DNA of 16,020 bases from Pseudomonadota bacterium (GCA_023435265.1 JAEYRZ010000050.1:1-16020), one strand, 5' to 3'; positions 1-7,762 are shown, counted from the first letter of the stretch. The notes: generated by a model not told the origin, from the sequence alone. A program made the numbers and translations.

Positions 1-117
1 CCGGTTATATAGCACCTTGCGGACACGAACCCACATGCTTTACACATCCAGTATTAACCGCTAAAGTGCATGCTCCCTTGAGATCGATCCCACCATCACG
101 TGCCAAGGAGAAGACCG

Positions 118-558
118 ATGAAACAACCGTTGACTGCAGGTTTGCGCCATTCGTTCCAGTACCGGGTCCCTGAGACCAAAACCGTGCCCCACCTTTATCC
201 GGAGGCTTCGGAATTTCAAAAAATGCCCGTCGTGTTCGCAACCGGTTTCATGGTGGGATTGTTCGAATGGGTCTGCATCCAGGCGATTCATCCCTACCTC
301 GACTGGCCGCGCGAACAGAGCGTGGGAATCGAAATCAATGTCACCCATCAAGCGGCGACACCGGCCGGCCTGACGGTCACCGTCCAGGTCGAGCTTCAAA
401 AGGTGGACGGACGCATGCTTCATTTTACGATCGTCGCCGACGACGGCTTCGATAGAATTTCCGAAGGCACGCACAAGCGCTTCATCATCGACGAACCGAA
501 ATTCAGGGCTAAGCTCAAAGCCAAGGCGGACAAGGCGACGGCCGAACCGCCGGCCTGA
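118..558 (+). CDS. FlK-like hotdog-fold thioesterase
   Basis: Predicted 146-aa cytoplasmic acyl-CoA thioesterase of the fluoroacetyl-CoA thioesterase (FlK) type hotdog family. I chose ATG 118 over ATG 100 because AAGGAG lies about 7 nt upstream. The protein has the long hotdog helix (MVGLFEWVCIQAI, residues 45-57) and the strand motif THQAATPAG (76-84). Thr42, Glu50 and His77 fall almost exactly where FlK has its catalytic Thr42, Glu50 and His76, so the active site appears intact. In most bacteria such proteins are not linked to fluoroacetate and probably hydrolyse other short acyl-CoAs; the real substrate is unknown. The C-terminus (about residues 127-146) is a Lys/Ala-rich tail. The gene stands alone, with 242 bp and a palindromic element before the next gene. 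The family is fairly sure, the substrate is not. Confidence 0.85.
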   Translation: MKQPLTAGLRHSFQYRVPETKTVPHLYPEASEFQKMPVVFATGFMVGLFEWVCIQAIHPYLDWPREQSVGIEINVTHQAATPAGLTVTVQVELQKVDGRMLHFTIVADDGFDRISEGTHKRFIIDEPKFRAKLKAKADKATAEPPA

Positions 559-648
559 GCGGAGCGCGAATCGTACTCCTTTTTAGCTTGACCGGCAGGT
601 CGTATAAGTCCATACTGCGATTCCTTTTTTCATCGACGCCCGCGCCTA

Positions 649-778
649 TCAGGCTGTTGAAAAACGAGCATCGAGCCGTCAGGCAAGGCGCGCGGCTTTC
701 AAAAAGCGCAGCATACACGTAGTGTGTGAGCATTTTTGAAAGCCGCGCAACACACAGCGAAGTTTTTCAACAGCCTGT
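649..778. repeat. 130-bp palindromic MITE-like element with TA flanks
   Basis: Perfect 16-bp terminal inverted repeats, caggctgttgaaaaac at 650-665 and its complement at 762-777, enclose a second perfect 16-bp inverted pair, gcgcggctttcaaaaa at 690-705 and its complement at 733-748. A short stem (acac/gtgt) sits in the central loop. The element is flanked by TA at 647-648 and 779-780, as expected for a TA target duplication of IS630/mariner-type elements. It has no coding capacity. It ends 22 bp before the start of the histidine-kinase gene. The nested stems could also act as a transcription-blocking hairpin between the thioesterase and the kinase. The inverted repeats are certain; the MITE interpretation is inference. 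Confidence 0.75.
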
Positions 779-800
779 TAGAGGCCCGACCCGTGAATCT

Positions 801-3800
801 ATGGCCACCACACTGAGAACCAGACTTCCCGGATATTCTGCGGCGTTGCTGGCCGTCATCGGGCTTTATTTCAGCAGCCGCTACAACTACCTGCTCTTTC
901 ATGCCCTGGTGGAGGGGTTTGCGATCGTCATCACCTGCGGCATTTTCATGTTCGCCTGGAATTCCCGCGGGCATATCGAAAACCAGTACCTGCTCTTCAT
1001 CGGCATCGCGTACCTGTTCGTGGGGGTGATCGATCTCGTGCACACCTTCACGTACAAAGGCATGAATATCCTTCCCGGGTACGATGCCAACGCCCCGACG
1101 CAGTTGTGGATCGCGGCCCGCTATCTCGAGAGCCTGACGCTGCTGATCGCGCCGCTGACGCTGCGCCGCAGGATCAACCCGGGTTATTATCTGGTCGGCT
1201 ACGGTGCGGTCACCGTCTTCATCCTGCTGTCGGTTCTGTACTGGAGAATCTTTCCGGATTGCTACCTCGAACACGCAGGCGGTCTGACGCTTTTCAAGAA
1301 AACGAGCGAGTACATCATCAGCGCGATCCTGATCGCAGCCGCCGCGTGGCTGATCCGCCTGCGCGGACAGTTCGATGAAAGGGTGTTGAAGTGGCTCGTC
1401 GCTTCCATGCTCCTGACCATCCTGTCGGAGCTTTCCTTCACCACCTACGCCAGCGTTTACGGCAACGCCAACCTGATCGGTCATCTTCTTAAAATCGCCT
1501 CGTTTGCGCTGATCTACAAGGCCATCATCGAAACCGGCCTGACCAAGCCCTACGACCTTCTCTTCAGGGATCTGAACCAGCAGCGGGAATGGCTGCGCGT
1601 CACTCTGGGCAGCATCGGCGACGCAGTGGTGGCCACCGACACCATGGGGTGCGTGACCTTTCTCAATGCCGTGGCGTCGAACCTAACCGGCTGGCCCGAG
1701 GACGAAGCCCTGGGGCAGCCGGTCCGCGAAATCCTGCGCACCATCAACGAGGAGACCCGCGGCCCGGCGGACGATGTCGTTCAGCAGGTGCTGGAACAGG
1801 GCTGCGGCGTGAACATGGCCAACCACACCGCACTGCTCCGCCGCGACGGAAGCGAAATCCCGATCGAGGACAGCGCCGCGCCCATCCGCGGAGCCGACGG
1901 CGCCATCATCGGCGCCGTGGTGGTGTTTCACGATGTCAGCGAACAGCGAAGCATTCAGCGCAAGGCCGAACAGCAGCGCATCCAGTTGGAAGCGGCGTTT
2001 GCGAGCATGCAGGACGGCATCTGCATTGCGGACGCGAAGGGCGAAATCGCTGTATTCAATCCCGCGTTCGCCCGATTTCACCGTTTTCACGACAAGACGG
2101 AATATCTTCGCCAATTCGCGGATTTCTCAGCCTGGTTCAAAGTCTTCACCGCCGACGGCAAATCATTGTCTCCTGATGAATGGATGCTTCCTCGGGCGCT
2201 CAGGGGAGAGGTCGAGGTGGGCGGCGAATACATCATCGAGCGGTCGGACCTGAAAGAAAAGTGGTACGCCGAGTACAGCTTCGCTCCAATCCGCTACGAG
2301 TCGCGCATCGAGGGCGCGGTGGTGGCGATGCGCGACATCACGGAGCGCAAAAAAATCGAAGAAGCACTGCGCCGCAGCACGGCACAGCATGAACTGCTCT
2401 CGGCCACGTCAAGCCGCCTGCTGGCCACCGAGGACCCTCAAGGACTGGTGCAGGAGCTTTGCAGCCAGGTGATGAATTTTCTGGACTGCCACACCTTCTT
2501 CAATTTTATCGCGGACGACAGTGCCGGGAAACTGCATCTGAACGCCTGGGCAGGCATCCCGGACTACGAAGCACGCAGAATCGAGTGGCTCGAGTACGGA
2601 ACGGCCGTGTGCGGTTGCGTCGCCCGGGATCGGCAGAGGATAACGGTAGAAAATATACTCGATACCTGCGATCTGCGTACGGAACTGATCCGGACCTACG
2701 GCATCCAGGCTTATAGCTGTCATCCACTGCTGGTCCAGGACCGCTTGATCGGCACGCTCTCCTTCGGGACCAGGACCCGGGCAGCGTTCACGGACGAAGA
2801 AGTCGACCTGATGCGCACCGTGGCCGGCCAGGTCGCCCTCGCCATGCAGCGCATCCGGACGCAGCAGGAATTGAAGACCGTCAACGAGGCGTTGGAGAGC
2901 AAGGTCCGCGAACGCACGGCCGAACTGGCCAGCAACTTGAAAGAGCTGCGGGAGGCCAACGAACGGCTGAACGCCCGGGCGGTTCAACTGCGGGCGCTGG
3001 CCGGCGAACTTACCATGGCCGAACAGCGCGAGCGCAAGCGGCTGGCCAAAATACTTCATGACGGATTGCAGCAGCATCTGGCGGCGGCCAAGCTTCACCA
3101 GGGATGCATCACCTATCAGCTGCCGGACGACGGCCTCAGAAAAGCATCGCTCGAAGTCGAAGAGATCCTGGCCGAGTCGATCAAGATTTCACGTTCCCTG
3201 AGCGCCGAGTTGAGCCCACCCGCGCTTCACGAAGGCGGAATTGCCGGCGGGTTGGAATGGCTGGTCCGCTGGATGCGTGAAAAACACAACTTCAGCGTCG
3301 ATCTGGACGTGGGACATCCTCTCGAACTGCGCGAGGACATAAAGGTTCTGCTATTCGAATCGGTCCGCGAATTGCTCTTCAACGCAGTCAAGTACGCCAA
3401 AGTATCCCGGGCCAGGGTGCGACTCAACACCTACGGCGACAGCGGCGTATGCATAACGGTCAGCGACGATGGGGCAGGCTTTGTGCCCGATCAACTCAAC
3501 CCGGCGGCCCAAATCGGCGGCGGTTTCGGTCTCTTCAGCATCCGGGAGCGCGTCGGACTCATCGGCGGCAGCATGGAGATCGAGAGCGCTCCGGGCAAGG
3601 GCAGCCGCTTCAGGTTGATGGTCGACAACAGCCAGCCTGGTGACAGGCCGGTTTCGGCACTCGCAGGTCGGACCCTTCACGAAGAATGCCCCCTGCAGGA
3701 AGACCCCGGCGGCCGCATCCGCATTCTTCTGGCCGACGACCACGCGATTTTTCGTGAAGGTCTTGCGCGCCTGTTGAACCGCGAGCCTGGCATGGAGGTT

Positions 3801-4106
3801 GTGGCCCATGCCAAGGATGCCCTGGAGGCGATCGAACTGACGCGCAGGATCAAGCCGCATGTGATTCTGATGGACCTCGACATGCCGGACATCAGCGGCC
3901 TGGAGGCGACCCGCATCATTCATCAAATGGGACTGGGAACCCGCATCATCGGACTTTCGATGTATGATGAACGCGAACGCAGCCGCGAAATGCTCCGGGC
4001 CGGGGCCGTCGATTACCGAACCAAAGGCTGCGCCGCTTCCGAGTTGGTGGAGGTGATCCGTGCCTGCGTCCAGGACAATATTTCCGCCGCCGCACGGATA
4101 TCGTAG
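801..4106 (+). CDS. Hybrid sensor histidine kinase: MASE3-PAS-PAS-GAF-HisKA_3-HATPase-REC
   Basis: Membrane-bound two-component hybrid kinase, 1101 aa from ATG 801. The frame stays open up to a GTG at 726, but those codons lie in the palindromic element, so ATG 801 is preferred although no good Shine-Dalgarno is visible. Residues about 10-240 hold a multi-pass MASE3-like sensor region. PAS domains follow at about 257-380 and 385-515 and a GAF domain at about 530-690. A coiled coil at about 690-735 leads into a NarL/DegS-type dimerisation box with phospho-acceptor His753 (ILHDGLQQ). The ATPase has N-box Asn861 and the DDGAGF box at 889-894. A receiver of NarL type ends the protein: acidic pair Asp979/Asp980, phospho-acceptor Asp1025, Lys1075. 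There is no HTH after the receiver and no partner regulator nearby. The signal sensed is unknown. Confidence 0.9.
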   Translation: MATTLRTRLPGYSAALLAVIGLYFSSRYNYLLFHALVEGFAIVITCGIFMFAWNSRGHIENQYLLFIGIAYLFVGVIDLVHTFTYKGMNILPGYDANAPTQLWIAARYLESLTLLIAPLTLRRRINPGYYLVGYGAVTVFILLSVLYWRIFPDCYLEHAGGLTLFKKTSEYIISAILIAAAAWLIRLRGQFDERVLKWLVASMLLTILSELSFTTYASVYGNANLIGHLLKIASFALIYKAIIETGLTKPYDLLFRDLNQQREWLRVTLGSIGDAVVATDTMGCVTFLNAVASNLTGWPEDEALGQPVREILRTINEETRGPADDVVQQVLEQGCGVNMANHTALLRRDGSEIPIEDSAAPIRGADGAIIGAVVVFHDVSEQRSIQRKAEQQRIQLEAAFASMQDGICIADAKGEIAVFNPAFARFHRFHDKTEYLRQFADFSAWFKVFTADGKSLSPDEWMLPRALRGEVEVGGEYIIERSDLKEKWYAEYSFAPIRYESRIEGAVVAMRDITERKKIEEALRRSTAQHELLSATSSRLLATEDPQGLVQELCSQVMNFLDCHTFFNFIADDSAGKLHLNAWAGIPDYEARRIEWLEYGTAVCGCVARDRQRITVENILDTCDLRTELIRTYGIQAYSCHPLLVQDRLIGTLSFGTRTRAAFTDEEVDLMRTVAGQVALAMQRIRTQQELKTVNEALESKVRERTAELASNLKELREANERLNARAVQLRALAGELTMAEQRERKRLAKILHDGLQQHLAAAKLHQGCITYQLPDDGLRKASLEVEEILAESIKISRSLSAELSPPALHEGGIAGGLEWLVRWMREKHNFSVDLDVGHPLELREDIKVLLFESVRELLFNAVKYAKVSRARVRLNTYGDSGVCITVSDDGAGFVPDQLNPAAQIGGGFGLFSIRERVGLIGGSMEIESAPGKGSRFRLMVDNSQPGDRPVSALAGRTLHEECPLQEDPGGRIRILLADDHAIFREGLARLLNREPGMEVVAHAKDALEAIELTRRIKPHVILMDLDMPDISGLEATRIIHQMGLGTRIIGLSMYDERERSREMLRAGAVDYRTKGCAASELVEVIRACVQDNISAAARIS

Positions 4107-4122
4107 TGGTTCAGGATTTGAT

Positions 4123-4137
4123 GGCTTCAAGGAAGCC
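4123..4137 (+). terminator. Hairpin just after the kinase stop codon
   Basis: A perfect 6-bp stem GGCTTC/GAAGCC with loop aag starts 16 nt after the kinase stop. No T-run follows, so it is not a classical intrinsic terminator. It could stabilise the 3' end or end transcription together with the hairpin at 4170-4190. Confidence 0.3.
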
Positions 4138-4169
4138 CATGCATGATGCCTGCCGGCGAGCTTTTACTC

Positions 4170-4190
4170 GTCCATCAGGATTCGATGGAC
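4170..4190. other. 7-bp inverted repeat (GTCCATC/GATGGAC)
   Basis: Perfect 7-bp arms at 4170-4176 and 4184-4190 enclose a 7-nt loop, followed on the + strand by ttgaaaaaaa. The A-run is on the wrong side for a + strand terminator. Role unknown; it may help separate the convergent genes. Confidence 0.35.
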
Positions 4191-4261
4191 TTGAAAAAAA
4201 CCCAATGACCCCAAAGGACACCAGTGAGCACAGAGACAATCAATTAAATCAAAGATCATTC

Positions 4262-4288
4262 CTCTGTGATCTCTGTGATCTCTGTGGT
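4262..4288. repeat. Three tandem 9-bp units (ctctgtgat)
   Basis: Units ctctgtgat, ctctgtgat and ctctgtggt follow each other directly. The complementary sequence cacagaga occurs upstream at 4229-4236, so the stretch can fold back on itself. Short ctctgtg/cacagag elements ending in ggtta recur between genes in many unrelated bacteria; that is from memory and no function is established. Confidence 0.6.
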
Positions 4289-4377
4289 TAAAAATACTTT
4301 TCACCATTCAATCAGGATGAGACGTGCAGAAAACAGGCGCCCGGTGATGAACGTCCGAGGGGTCGGGCCGGCGGCCC

Positions 4378-4412
4378 CAGTGACCGGTGCCGGTTGCTCC
4401 GGCCGGCCACTG
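4378..4412 (-). terminator. GC-rich hairpin downstream of the lipoprotein gene
   Basis: Ten-base arms (cagtgaccgg at 4378-4387 and ccggccactg at 4403-4412) pair at 9 of 10 positions around a 15-nt loop. It begins 24 nt past the stop of the - strand lipoprotein gene. No U-tract follows, so termination here is only plausible. Confidence 0.35.
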
Positions 4413-4436
4413 TTGCCGGGACCTAGGTGGGAAGGG

Positions 4437-5012
4437 CTATCCGATGATGTCGATCTCACTGACCTCGATGGTCTGTTTGCCGTCGATTTGGCGCAGGGAA
4501 CCCCTGACCCGCACATCCTTGCCGACCATCTGGGATAGATCCTGCCCCGTGAGGTTGTAGGATTCATTCGGGGATTTGATCACCATACCGTCGCTGGTCT
4601 GCTCGACGGTTCCCGCCACCTCGACCTGATCTCCCGCCGCGGCGCCAGGCTCCTGGGGCTGCTGGGCCATACTCCCGGACATATCCTGGGGCGGGGCCTG
4701 CTGCGCGGTATCTCCCGGCGGGCTCTGCTGCTGGGCCGTATCTCCGGCCGGAGGCTGCTGCTGGGCCGTATCGCCGGCCGGGGGTTGCTGCTGAGCCGTA
4801 TCGCCGGCCGGAGGCTGCTGCTGAGCCGTATCTCCGGCCGGAGGCTGCTGCTGGGCCGTATCTCCGGCCGGGGGTTGCTGCTGGGCCGTATCTCCGGGCT
4901 GGGCCGGTTGCTGTTCGCTCTGGCTTACCGCCGGTTCTTCGGTTTCGGAACAGGCAACCAGGGCACCGACGGTCAGCGCCAGTATGACGGCCATAATTTT
5001 CAGATGTTTCAT
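4437..5012 (-). CDS. Lipoprotein with GDTAQQQPPA repeats and C-terminal OB-fold-like domain
   Basis: Predicted 191-aa envelope lipoprotein. Start ATG at 5012 is preferred over an upstream codon because AAGGAGGGAG sits just before it. The signal peptide (MKHLKIMAVILALTVG...) ends in a lipobox LVAC with Cys21 as the lipidated residue. Residues 40-106 are a low-complexity stalk of seven GDTAQQ units, mostly of the form GDTAQQQPPA. Residues about 129-191 form a compact beta-rich domain (EVAGTVEQT..., GQDLSQMVGKDVRVRG...) that resembles small OB-fold lipoprotein domains such as DUF5818. Such domains are found in periplasmic proteins of unknown role, so I assign no reaction. The repeat number may vary between strains because the DNA repeat is almost exact. 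The gene is monocistronic, convergent with the kinase and divergent from the DUF2795 gene. Confidence 0.8.
   Translation of the reverse strand: MKHLKIMAVILALTVGALVACSETEEPAVSQSEQQPAQPGDTAQQQPPAGDTAQQQPPAGDTAQQQPPAGDTAQQQPPAGDTAQQQPPAGDTAQQQSPPGDTAQQAPPQDMSGSMAQQPQEPGAAAGDQVEVAGTVEQTSDGMVIKSPNESYNLTGQDLSQMVGKDVRVRGSLRQIDGKQTIEVSEIDIIG
4709..4888. repeat. Six 30-bp tandem repeats inside the lipoprotein gene
   Basis: Six consecutive 30-bp units of the form tatctccggccggaggctgc plus ctgctgggccg run in register, with partial units on either side. Differences between units are few and mostly synonymous at the protein level. They encode the Gln/Pro-rich stalk. A unit of 30 bp keeps frame, so slippage or recombination would change stalk length without breaking the protein. 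Confidence 0.9.
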
Positions 5013-5295
5013 GATCTCCCTCCTTGGGCTTATCTCAACGCGCTCGGCGATCAATGCGCCTGCTGGTGGTGCATCGCCTCACATCCGCAAAACTATTGTC
5101 TTCAGTGGTGCATCATCAATGGGGTCCGTGCTGTAAATCCCGCGCCGGCGGCGGCACCGCGGCCTCCCAATATGGAATGCAAAGCGCATGCGCCTACATG
5201 CTGCTGCCCGTGTCCCGGACCGCCGGTCGGGAATATGTTGAAGTCGAAAGCAACGCGACACGATGTCGATGAATCCAACAACCAGGAGGACGATC

Positions 5296-5502
5296 ATGGC
5301 CAGAGGAGTGGGAAGCGGTTCGCCGGTTACTGTGGCAAAATACCTCAAAGGCATTGATTTCCCTGCCAGCAGGCAGGACCTTGTCGATCATGCCCGGAAA
5401 AACAAGGCCGAAAAGCCGGTGCTGGATAAACTGACCAATATGCCTGAAAAAGAGTATGGTACGATGGCGGACGTCATGAAAGGCTTCGGCAAAGAACACT
5501 GA
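5296..5502 (+). CDS. DUF2795 domain small protein
   Basis: Predicted 68-aa soluble protein. ATG 5296 is chosen because AGGAGG lies about 7 nt upstream; the earlier in-frame ATG at 5263 lacks a site. The body, VAKYLKGIDFPASRQDLVDHA followed by PVLDKLTNMPEKEYGTMADV, matches the DUF2795 pattern: a short helical domain with a conserved KYL-x-G-x-D/[YF]PA start and a [LM]P-x-x-x-Y motif. The family is widespread and its function is unknown. It carries no signal peptide or membrane segment. It stands alone, divergent from the lipoprotein gene and convergent with the MFS gene. The 283-bp gap upstream contains small hairpins (5214-5233; 5256-5268) and no gene I can support. Confidence 0.8.
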   Translation: MARGVGSGSPVTVAKYLKGIDFPASRQDLVDHARKNKAEKPVLDKLTNMPEKEYGTMADVMKGFGKEH

Positions 5503-5700
5503 AAGAGACATTTTCCGATGCTTATCGCGCGATTCTCCATGCCGATCGGAATCGGGGCGCAGCGCCGAAGAAGTGAATAGTCGTCAAAATGTTGCCTGGC
5601 AGGTCAGCGGGCCGTCCGCACGCGCGCTGGCTTCAAGCAGTTGTGCATACCCGCAGGCAGGCGGGCATATTGGAATGCCGCGCACCACGGCACGGCACTG

Positions 5701-6837
5701 TTAGACACCCTTAAGGAGCCTGGCCAGAGGGGAGATCGCCACCGTCAGCAGGCCCAGGATGATAAAGCCCCACTGAAAGCTCCATGCGTCGGCGATCGCT
5801 CCCAGCAGAAACGGTGTCACACCGATGCCCAGCAGGCCGGACACGGCCATGATGGTCCCGGTGAAAATGCCCCGTTCCTCCGAGCGGGTCACCTTGGCGA
5901 TGGCCACGATCCCCACCGGAAAGAAAACGACGCAGAAGGTTCCCTGCAGCAGAAGCACGGCGGTCAGCACGGCGTGCGTCCCGGCAAGGGCCATGGCGAT
6001 GGTGAAAACGCCGCTGGCCGCCGTCAGCACGGCCAGGAGGCTGCGCGTGCTGTAGCGGTCCAGGAAGAAGCCGATGGCCACCTGCCCTGCGAAACCGCCG
6101 ATGCGTGACAGACTGAACACCCGGTTGGCCTGCTCCAGCAGCATGCCCTTTTCGTTGACCAGGAAAAGGGGGATGATGTTGTAAATCCCCATGCTGAGCA
6201 TGCCGCAGGACACCCACAGGATCAGGATCACCCAGAACTCCGTGCGCTTGAGGAGGGCGGCCAGTGAGAGGCGCGTGCCGCGTTCCGGAAGGGGATCGGG
6301 GGTGATGCTCCAGAAGGCGATCGTCATCAGGGCCGTCGCGGCGGCCATGATGATGAAGACGGTGCGCCAATGAAAAACGCCGAGCATCAGCGCGATAATG
6401 AAGGGCACGGAAAGCAGGCTGAATCCGGCCGCGGTCTCATGAAAACCGATTGCCTTGCCCCAGTCTTTACGCTCGAAGGTGCCGGTCAGCATGGGAATGG
6501 CGCACGGCAGGTAGAGGCCGCTGGCAATGCCGGTAAACAGCAGGGCGGCGCTGATCGTCCAGTAGCTGTCGGCCCGGCTGAGTCCGAAGAGCATCGCCGC
6601 CAGCATCCAGAAACTGATCAGGATCAGGCGTTTGTAACCAATCTTGAGCGCGATGTGCCCCGCGGCCGAAACCGCCAGCGTGCTCCCGCCGGCCAAAAAG
6701 AGAAACAAGCCGCCGGCGGTCGCCTGGGTAAGGGAAAGGCTGTCCTGAATCAGGGGAAGCAGCGGAGAGATGACCGAACGGCTGGAAAATGCCAGGTACC
6801 AGAGCCCCCAGAACAGCAGCAAGCGAACGAGCTTCAT
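5701..6837 (-). CDS. Major facilitator superfamily transporter
   Basis: Predicted 378-aa inner-membrane transporter with about 12 membrane helices. The N-terminal half has the motif-A-like loop between helices 2 and 3 (G60-HIALKIGYKR-70), and the second half repeats it as GFFLDRYSTR (256-265), as expected for an MFS duplication. A central cytoplasmic loop with charged residues lies at about 181-200. ATG 6837 gives a normal MFS N-terminus; a TTG at 6882 would add 15 residues and cannot be excluded because neither start has a strong ribosome site. The C-terminus stops shortly after helix 12. The fold resembles CynX/NarK-like or oxalate-formate-type permeases only in a general way, so the substrate is unknown. 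It lies downstream of, and in the same direction as, the DUF2231 gene, with 259 bp between them. Confidence 0.85.
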   Translation of the reverse strand: MKLVRLLLFWGLWYLAFSSRSVISPLLPLIQDSLSLTQATAGGLFLFLAGGSTLAVSAAGHIALKIGYKRLILISFWMLAAMLFGLSRADSYWTISAALLFTGIASGLYLPCAIPMLTGTFERKDWGKAIGFHETAAGFSLLSVPFIIALMLGVFHWRTVFIIMAAATALMTIAFWSITPDPLPERGTRLSLAALLKRTEFWVILILWVSCGMLSMGIYNIIPLFLVNEKGMLLEQANRVFSLSRIGGFAGQVAIGFFLDRYSTRSLLAVLTAASGVFTIAMALAGTHAVLTAVLLLQGTFCVVFFPVGIVAIAKVTRSEERGIFTGTIMAVSGLLGIGVTPFLLGAIADAWSFQWGFIILGLLTVAISPLARLLKGV

Positions 6838-7027
6838 AAGGATCGATCCAGGTTTTAAGTCAGGGAGCCATTTCGGGACCAAGAGGGTGGTTTATGGAAA
6901 TCGGCTGGGGTTGTCAACCACCGGGAGGAGCACTCGAATGCCCGTTTCCCGATGCAGGCGTGCGCGCGCTTTCACCGGGAATGACATCGAACCGCCCGAT
7001 GTCAAACCGCAGAAGCGTTTCACCCCT

Positions 7028-7062
7028 GGAAGCCCCGCAGCATGGGATAGCGGGGCGGCTTC
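7028..7062 (-). terminator. Hairpin downstream of the DUF2231 gene
   Basis: The sequence gaagccccgc pairs with gcggggcggcttc, with a three-base bulge and an 11-nt loop. It lies 35 nt past the stop of the - strand DUF2231 gene. No U-run follows, so a terminator role is uncertain. Confidence 0.3.
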
Positions 7063-7096
7063 AAGGGCGGAGGATCGTTTCGGGTCGGCGGCGCAA

Positions 7097-7606
7097 CTAA
7101 CGCGACGTATCCGCAGGCGCCGAACCCGGACGATTCAGGAGGCAGGTTTCCTCGTCAGGCGTGAACTGAACACCCGAATGGTGCGTCTGGACCAGCGTCC
7201 AGCCCAGGTACCCGGCCATCAACGTTAAAATGAACCCGATCGCCGGAAGCAGGATGGAGAGGGTCGTCTCCGGCCGGGCCGCATTCCACTGGCCCGAATT
7301 GAGCCAGAGGTTGAGCGCGAACAGGACCAGCGCCGAGACATTGAGAAGCATGTGTTGCAGGCCGTGCTTCTTGGCCTCGCTCTTGCGCGGAATCCCGAGC
7401 AGCCAGTCCAGAAAACCGGGCAGCGCGGCCACCAGCGCCATCACCACACCCGCGGCATTGGCCGTATAGGCCAGGCGGAACCAGAATGGATCCTGCAGCG
7501 CGGCGTAGACGATAAACGCCACGAGCGTCGAGGTGTAAAAAGCGATGGGGAATGCCACCAGCATTGGATGCAGAGGGTGCCCGAAAATTTTGATTTTGCT
7601 GTACAT
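7097..7606 (-). CDS. DUF2231 family membrane protein
   Basis: Predicted 169-aa inner-membrane protein with four transmembrane helices. The start ATG at 7606 is supported by AGGAGAT about 6 nt upstream. The N-terminus carries the family hallmark GHPLHPML (residues 9-16), followed by a helix rich in Phe and Ala, then PGFLDWLLGIP (about 64-74), which also recurs in DUF2231 proteins. The histidines in the hallmark suggest a cofactor or metal site, but the function of the family is not established. A hydrophilic tail of about 25 residues ends the protein. It follows the SLC13 gene by 157 bp in the same direction; its own leader contains a short inverted repeat gtagt/actac (7621-7637), so it is probably transcribed separately. 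Confidence 0.8.
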   Translation of the reverse strand: MYSKIKIFGHPLHPMLVAFPIAFYTSTLVAFIVYAALQDPFWFRLAYTANAAGVVMALVAALPGFLDWLLGIPRKSEAKKHGLQHMLLNVSALVLFALNLWLNSGQWNAARPETTLSILLPAIGFILTLMAGYLGWTLVQTHHSGVQFTPDEETCLLNRPGSAPADTSR

Positions 7607-7672
7607 GATAGATCTCCTGAGTAGTGTATTGAACTACGTGCCACAATCATAAGCGCCATTCGTCCGTTTACC

Positions 7673-7694
7673 CGCGCCGATCGGCCCCGGCGCG
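7673..7694. other. 7-bp GC-rich hairpin between SLC13 and DUF2231 genes
   Basis: Perfect arms cgcgccg (7673-7679) and cggcgcg (7688-7694) enclose an 8-nt loop. It lies about 70 nt past the stop of the SLC13 gene and could mark the end of that operon. No T-run is seen on either side. Confidence 0.35.
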
Positions 7695-7762
7695 TGGAAA
7701 TACAGCCTGTCAGACGCATCGAATCAGAAATGAACCTGAGGCGGCGGTTCGCTGGGGCGGAT

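Larger units (their letters stand above)
4107..4436. other. Intergenic region with several hairpins and a 9-bp tandem repeat; no gene
   Basis: This gap separates the convergent kinase and lipoprotein genes. Going left to right it holds a GGCTTC/GAAGCC hairpin (4123-4137), a CGAG/CTCG hairpin (4157-4170), a 7-bp GTCCATC/GATGGAC hairpin (4170-4190), three ctctgtg-type 9-mers (4262-4288), and a strong GC-rich hairpin (4378-4412). The sequence tcaggatttgatgg (4111-4124) recurs with one mismatch at 4175-4188. Open frames here lack ribosome sites and coding character. Confidence 0.6.

Noticed and set aside
4106..4291. A 61-aa frame overlapping the kinase stop codon.
   Set aside because: It runs through hairpins and the ctctgtg tandem repeat, giving a CDLCDLCG tail that reflects the repeat and not a metal-binding motif.
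4709..4888. The regular 30-bp repeats as a possible CRISPR array.
   Set aside because: Units are directly adjacent with no spacers and lie in frame within a lipoprotein gene.
4785..5357. A + strand frame with Leu/Arg-rich repeats opposite the lipoprotein repeat array.
   Set aside because: The repeat pattern is only the antisense reading of the 30-bp units; the lipoprotein has the start site, signal peptide and lipobox.
7620..7660. A sigma-54-like TGGCACG upstream of the DUF2231 gene on the - strand.
   Set aside because: The -24 part is good but the -12 position reads TCAA in place of TTGC, so the essential GC is missing.
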